From: Prevotella sp.
GTDB taxonomy: Bacteria; Bacteroidota; Bacteroidia; Bacteroidales; Bacteroidaceae
Length of the DNA: 64,000 nt
Assembly: GCA_016287755.1 (NCBI GenBank)
Contig: JAEEWT010000012.1
Span: 1 to 64,000 of the forward strand
Direction of reading: 5' to 3'
The first letter of the stretch is position 1, and every line of letters begins with the position of its first letter. This document shows positions 60,839 through 64,000 of the stretch, piece after piece. The position numbers and the translations under genes are program-made. The notes below the pieces were generated by a model. That model was given only the letters and a program-made list of their open reading frames with translations, did not search any database and was not told the DNA's origin.

Positions 60839-62008
60839 TTAGTCTTCGATATCCTCCAGTTCGTAGTCCTCGAGTTCCTCGATATCATCGTCTTCCTCTT
60901 CCTCCACATACAGAATCTCGTCTTCACCTTCCGCTCTCAGCTCTTCCGTGAAGCGCTGCATATCCTTGTCGCGATGTACCAGTGTATCCTCTGCTGTGAT
61001 ACCTTTCAGTTTGTTGCTTTCACTGTTCAGTTCTGCCCACAGGATATCTTTCAGGTCATTCAACCCATAGCCTGTCACGGCAGAGATAAAGACCACGGGA
61101 AGATCGTCCGGTAAGGTATCCCTGAGCATATCGATCAGTTCCTCGTCGAGCAGATCACATTTGGTCACCGCCAGAACCCTTTGCTTGTCAAGCATCTCAG
61201 GATTGAACTGCTGCAGTTCGTTCAGCAGAATCTCATACTCCTTCTTGATATCATCCGTATCACCCGGTACCATGAACAGCAGCAACGAGTTGCGTTCGAT
61301 GTGACGAAGGAAACGCAAGCCCAGTCCTCTACCCTCACTGGCACCTTCAATGATTCCAGGGATATCGGCCATGACGAACGATTTTCCTTCACGATAGCCC
61401 ACGATACCCAATGAGGGTTCCATGGTCGTAAACGGGTAATTGGCAATCTTCGGACGGGCGTTGGAGAGTGCCGACAGCAGCGTTGACTTCCCCGCATTGG
61501 GGAAACCTACAAGCCCCACATCAGCCAACAACTTCAGTTCCAGGATGACCGTCATCTCCTGCATCGGCTCTCCGGGCTGAGCGAAACGCGGTGCTTGGTT
61601 CGTCGCACTACGGAACTGGAAGTTACCGAGTCCGCCACGACCACCTTTCAGCAGCACCACCTCCTGTCCGTCGTAGGTCACATCGCAAACATACTTTCCT
61701 GTCTCAGCATCATAGACAACGGTACCGCACGGAACGTCGATGTAAGCATCCTTACCATCCGTGCCATGACATTTGTCCTTACCACCGTTACCTCCGTGCT
61801 CAGCCTTTACATGTCGCTGGTACTTCAGGTGCAGCAGGGTCCAGAAGTTATGGTTGCCGCGTAGGATTACGCTGCCACCTTTACCTCCGTCACCGCCATC
61901 AGGTCCGGCATTCGGATTATACTTAATATGTTTCAAATGCATCGATCCACGACCGCCTTTTCCAGATCGGCAATAGATCTTCACATAATCGACAAAATTA
62001 CTCTCCAT
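60839..62008 (-). CDS. obgE: GTPase Obg (389 aa)
   Basis: A GTPase acting in 50S ribosome assembly and growth control. The N-terminal Gly-rich Obg domain ([34 protein letters not shown]) is followed by the G domain with GFPNAGKST (G1), DIPGIIEGA (G3) and TKCD (G4). The C-terminus is a long acidic tail rich in Glu and Asp. The start lies 8 nt after hpt-adk, so they are co-transcribed. Confidence 0.96.
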   Translation of the reverse strand: MESNFVDYVKIYCRSGKGGRGSMHLKHIKYNPNAGPDGGDGGKGGSVILRGNHNFWTLLHLKYQRHVKAEHGGNGGKDKCHGTDGKDAYIDVPCGTVVYDAETGKYVCDVTYDGQEVVLLKGGRGGLGNFQFRSATNQAPRFAQPGEPMQEMTVILELKLLADVGLVGFPNAGKSTLLSALSNARPKIANYPFTTMEPSLGIVGYREGKSFVMADIPGIIEGASEGRGLGLRFLRHIERNSLLLFMVPGDTDDIKKEYEILLNELQQFNPEMLDKQRVLAVTKCDLLDEELIDMLRDTLPDDLPVVFISAVTGYGLNDLKDILWAELNSESNKLKGITAEDTLVHRDKDMQRFTEELRAEGEDEILYVEEEEDDDIEELEDYELEDIED

Positions 62009-62016
62009 CGCAAAGA

Positions 62017-63141
62017 TTACAGTTGGTCGATGACCTGTTGGATATCACCAGCGATACGGTCGAGCGCACCCAGTCCGTTGATATGATGACGGATGCCTTC
62101 CTTCTCATACCACTCGATGAGCGGGGAGGTTTGGTTGTGATACACATCAAGACGTTTCTTGATGGTCTCGGCATTATCATCACTACGTCCACTCTCCTGA
62201 CCGCGCTTGATCAGACGCGTCATCAATTCCTCCTCAGGAACATCGAGTTCGATCATGGCGGCGATACGGTGACCGCGCTCCTCAAGCATCTTTTTCAAGG
62301 CCTCAGCCTGCGGTATCGTACGTGGGAAGCCATCGAAGATCACACCGGGATGATCCGTGCCGAAACTGTCGTACACGCTGGCCAGGATATCCACCATCAG
62401 CGCATCGGGAATCAGCTGTCCTTTATCGATATACGAAGCAGCGGTCTTTCCCAGCTCCGTACCTTTCTTGATTTCACTGCGAAGCACATCGCCTGTAGAG
62501 ATATGTCCCAGTCCGTACTTCTCGATTAACAAGTCACTCTGTGTCCCCTTTCCTGATCCAGGGGCACCGAAAATCACAATATTCTTCATATTCTTAAGAT
62601 TGTCTTCATTTACAAGTGTATAGATATCCGGCAGGTTACGTCCCTGCTGGTCGTAGTCAAGACCATAGCCCACAATGAAATCATTGGGAATCTCCATGAC
62701 GGCATACTCGATGTTAAGGTCAACCTGCAGCTTCTCGGGCTTCACCAACAGGGAACAAATATGTACGGAGGCGGGATGACGGGTACCCAAACTCTCAATC
62801 ATCCGCTTCATGGTAAGACCCGTATCCACGATATCCTCAATGATCACGACGGTACGGTCGGTAAGATCCTCATTGATGCCCATCACCTCGGTAATCTTCC
62901 CTGTAGAAGTGGTACCTTGATAAGAGGCGAGTTTGACAAACGAAATCTCGCAAGGAATCGTTATCATTCTCATCAAATCTGCCGCAAAGACAAACGCACC
63001 ATTCAGCACCGCCAGGAACAGCGGATTCTTGTCGGCCATGTCATGGTTAATGCGATCGGCAACGGCCTGAATGCGCTCTTTGATTTCTTTCTCCGGGATA
63101 GACGTTCTGAACGTCTTGTCTTTGATTTTTACTACACTCAT
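62017..63141 (-). CDS. hpt-adk: Fused hypoxanthine phosphoribosyltransferase and adenylate kinase (374 aa)
   Basis: Two purine enzymes in one frame. Residues 1 to about 182 are a hypoxanthine phosphoribosyltransferase ([19 protein letters not shown] loop [30 protein letters not shown]). Residues from Met185 are an adenylate kinase: P-loop [42 protein letters not shown]; it is of the short type without a zinc LID. No stop lies between the domains, but Met185 (ATG at 62589) could serve as an internal start giving free Adk. The first part salvages hypoxanthine to IMP; the second balances AMP, ADP and ATP. obgE follows after 8 nt, and the promoter is within an intergenic repeat. Confidence 0.93.
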   Translation of the reverse strand: MSVVKIKDKTFRTSIPEKEIKERIQAVADRINHDMADKNPLFLAVLNGAFVFAADLMRMITIPCEISFVKLASYQGTTSTGKITEVMGINEDLTDRTVVIIEDIVDTGLTMKRMIESLGTRHPASVHICSLLVKPEKLQVDLNIEYAVMEIPNDFIVGYGLDYDQQGRNLPDIYTLVNEDNLKNMKNIVIFGAPGSGKGTQSDLLIEKYGLGHISTGDVLRSEIKKGTELGKTAASYIDKGQLIPDALMVDILASVYDSFGTDHPGVIFDGFPRTIPQAEALKKMLEERGHRIAAMIELDVPEEELMTRLIKRGQESGRSDDNAETIKKRLDVYHNQTSPLIEWYEKEGIRHHINGLGALDRIAGDIQQVIDQL

Positions 63142-63165
63142 AATCGTATCTTCACTTTATTTGTG

Positions 63166-63196
63166 CAAAGTTACGAAAAGTCGAGCGCAAAACAAA
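63166..63196 (-). promoter_or_regulatory. Promoter of hpt-adk-obgE
   Basis: On the minus strand: TTTG (63196-63193), 19 bp, TAACTTTG (63173-63166). Confidence 0.75.
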
Positions 63197-63251
63197 GAAA
63201 CTTCTTTCTTTTTTTGCAGAGACAAAGTAACTTAGGCGAAGCCAAATTTAC
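63166..63251 (-). repeat. Promoter-bearing intergenic repeat, hpt-adk copy
   Basis: On the minus strand a hairpin GTAAATTTGGCTTCGCC...AAGTTAC (63251-63227) is followed by an A-rich stretch and TTTTGCGCTCGACTTTTCG, then TAACTTTGCAC. Confidence 0.7.
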
Positions 63252-63313
63252 GGAAATTCTAAGTGAGTGAGAAGAAAAATGAATGATTTTGTCTCACCAA
63301 GCGGGAGGATTTT

Positions 63314-63712
63314 TCAATCCTTCCTACTGAAGATGCCTTTGAGGAATCCGCTTACCTTTGAGCCTGTCTTTTTCACGCCCTTGATAACGTTCTGACCGAC
63401 ACTGTCGATCTTCTCACCAACCTTCTCGGCTGTTCTGTTAGCCACTTTCTTATGATAACGTGTACGCAGCTCCGTATATTTAGAAAGCTGATCATCAGTC
63501 ATCAAAGGTTTGTAGGTTTCATGATACTCGCTGGTAAGCTGTTCGTACTTGGCAGAGAACACCTTATACTCTTCATCAGAGATGACATCCTCTGATTCCA
63601 CCATCACAACGAGTGCCGTATACCTGTCAAGAAACTCCTCTGTTCCATTTGTCTGAGCCCGTCCTGACAAGCACATCAACAGCAGTACGGAAATAATCAT
63701 CAACTTTTTCAT
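63314..63712 (-). CDS. Small exported protein of unknown function (132 aa)
   Basis: A signal peptide (LMIISVLLLMCLSGRAQ) is followed by a helical, charged domain (EEFLDRYTALVVMVESEDVI; DEEYKVFSAKYEQLTSEYHE) and a basic C-terminus (KVSGFLKGIFSRKD). The mature protein is expected in the periplasm. I do not recognise the family. It is a single gene, and no partner is evident. Confidence 0.75.
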   Translation of the reverse strand: MKKLMIISVLLLMCLSGRAQTNGTEEFLDRYTALVVMVESEDVISDEEYKVFSAKYEQLTSEYHETYKPLMTDDQLSKYTELRTRYHKKVANRTAEKVGEKIDSVGQNVIKGVKKTGSKVSGFLKGIFSRKD

Positions 63713-63864
63713 CTGATATTCATTATTGGTTTATCGAGCACAAAAGTAATCAATATTCAGCAACTTTACGTTCATTTTATTCTTTATTAGGAGTAAATAT
63801 AAGTATTTAAGTAACAAAAAATGAAAAAAATGGGCATTGATGACCGCTTATTACTATTTATTTT

Positions 63865-63872
63865 GTATTTTT
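63865..63872 (+). promoter_or_regulatory. -7 promoter element of nnrD
   Basis: TATTTTTG ends only 5 bp before the ATG at 63878, so the transcript may have almost no leader. Confidence 0.5.
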
Positions 63873-63877
63873 GCAGG

Positions 63878-64000
63878 GATGAAAATATTCACAAGTGCCC
63901 AGATTCATGAACTCGACCATTATACGATCGAGCATGAACCGATACGTTCCATCGACCTGATGGAACGGGCTGCCAAAGTGCTGACACGTGCCATCACCGA
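63878..64000 (+). CDS. nnrD: NAD(P)H-hydrate epimerase/dehydratase, N-terminal part (cut by window end)
   Basis: The first 41 codons read MKIFTSAQIHELDHYTIEHE, then PIRSIDLMERAAKVLTRAI, the typical opening of the YjeF N-terminal (NAD(P)HX epimerase) domain. In Bacteroidetes this is usually fused to the dehydratase, repairing damaged NADH and NADPH hydrates. The rest lies beyond the window. The start is 6 nt after the -7 element, implying a nearly leaderless message. Confidence 0.75.

Overview
The window looks like a chromosomal segment of a Prevotella-like member of the Bacteroidales. Three things point there: promoters of the Bacteroidetes type (TTTG, 19-20 bp, TAnnTTTG) before many genes; lineage markers such as GldH, a PorT-like barrel, a hybrid two-component system and an ExbB-ExbD-ExbD-TonB operon; and giant secreted proteins with a short C-terminal tail of the type GxYIVNGxKxLVK. 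No plasmid, phage or CRISPR array is seen. One IS3-type insertion sequence is present.

Layout. (1) 1-11.3 kb: two tandem cassettes, each a giant secreted protein (1612 aa; 1270 aa with BspA-type leucine-rich repeats) followed by a small acidic companion protein and a long AT-rich spacer. The spacer after cassette 1 matches the first bases of the window, so a third cassette probably lies upstream. (2) 11.3-20.7 kb: a membrane TPR/HTH regulator, a DUF3244-like small protein, a hybrid two-component regulator, a PIG-L deacetylase that appears to be half of a known fusion, and a CE2-type esterase. (3) 21.3-26.9 kb: a XylE-like sugar transporter facing a metF-holB-ricT-gldH cluster. (4) 26.9-33.3 kb (minus strand): purH N-terminal half, mreB, mreC, mreD, mrdA, rodA, the elongasome operon with a nucleotide gene at its head. 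(5) 33.4-39 kb: tRNA-Val, tRNA-Met, a START-like protein, an LptG-like permease, ribBA and an aminotransferase. (6) 39-44.7 kb: ExbB, two ExbD, TonB, a PstS-like lipoprotein and a TPR protein. (7) 44.7-48.5 kb: an 8-cysteine ferredoxin, a PorT-like protein, a two-gene 5'-nucleotidase and a Tat-exported flavodoxin-like protein. (8) 48.5-56.5 kb: a dense inverted-repeat region, the IS3 element, a Crp/Fnr regulator and a run of thioredoxin-fold and aspartic-protease envelope genes. (9) 56.7-64 kb: rplS, a CapA-like protein, an NlpC/P60 hydrolase, a free-standing AICAR transformylase, a small basic protein, obgE, a fused hpt-adk, a small secreted protein and the start of nnrD.

Themes. Purine metabolism is rearranged: the two PurH activities are separate genes 26 kb apart, while Hpt and Adk are joined in one chain. 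Intergenic DNA is rich in repeats. The most interesting is a repeat that carries a promoter plus a hairpin and sits before metF, the LptG-like gene (three copies in tandem), the AICAR transformylase and hpt-adk. The strongest candidates for undescribed biology are the giant-protein/small-companion cassettes, this promoter repeat, and the nested palindrome beside the IS3 element. All family assignments come from reading the sequence; no database search was run.
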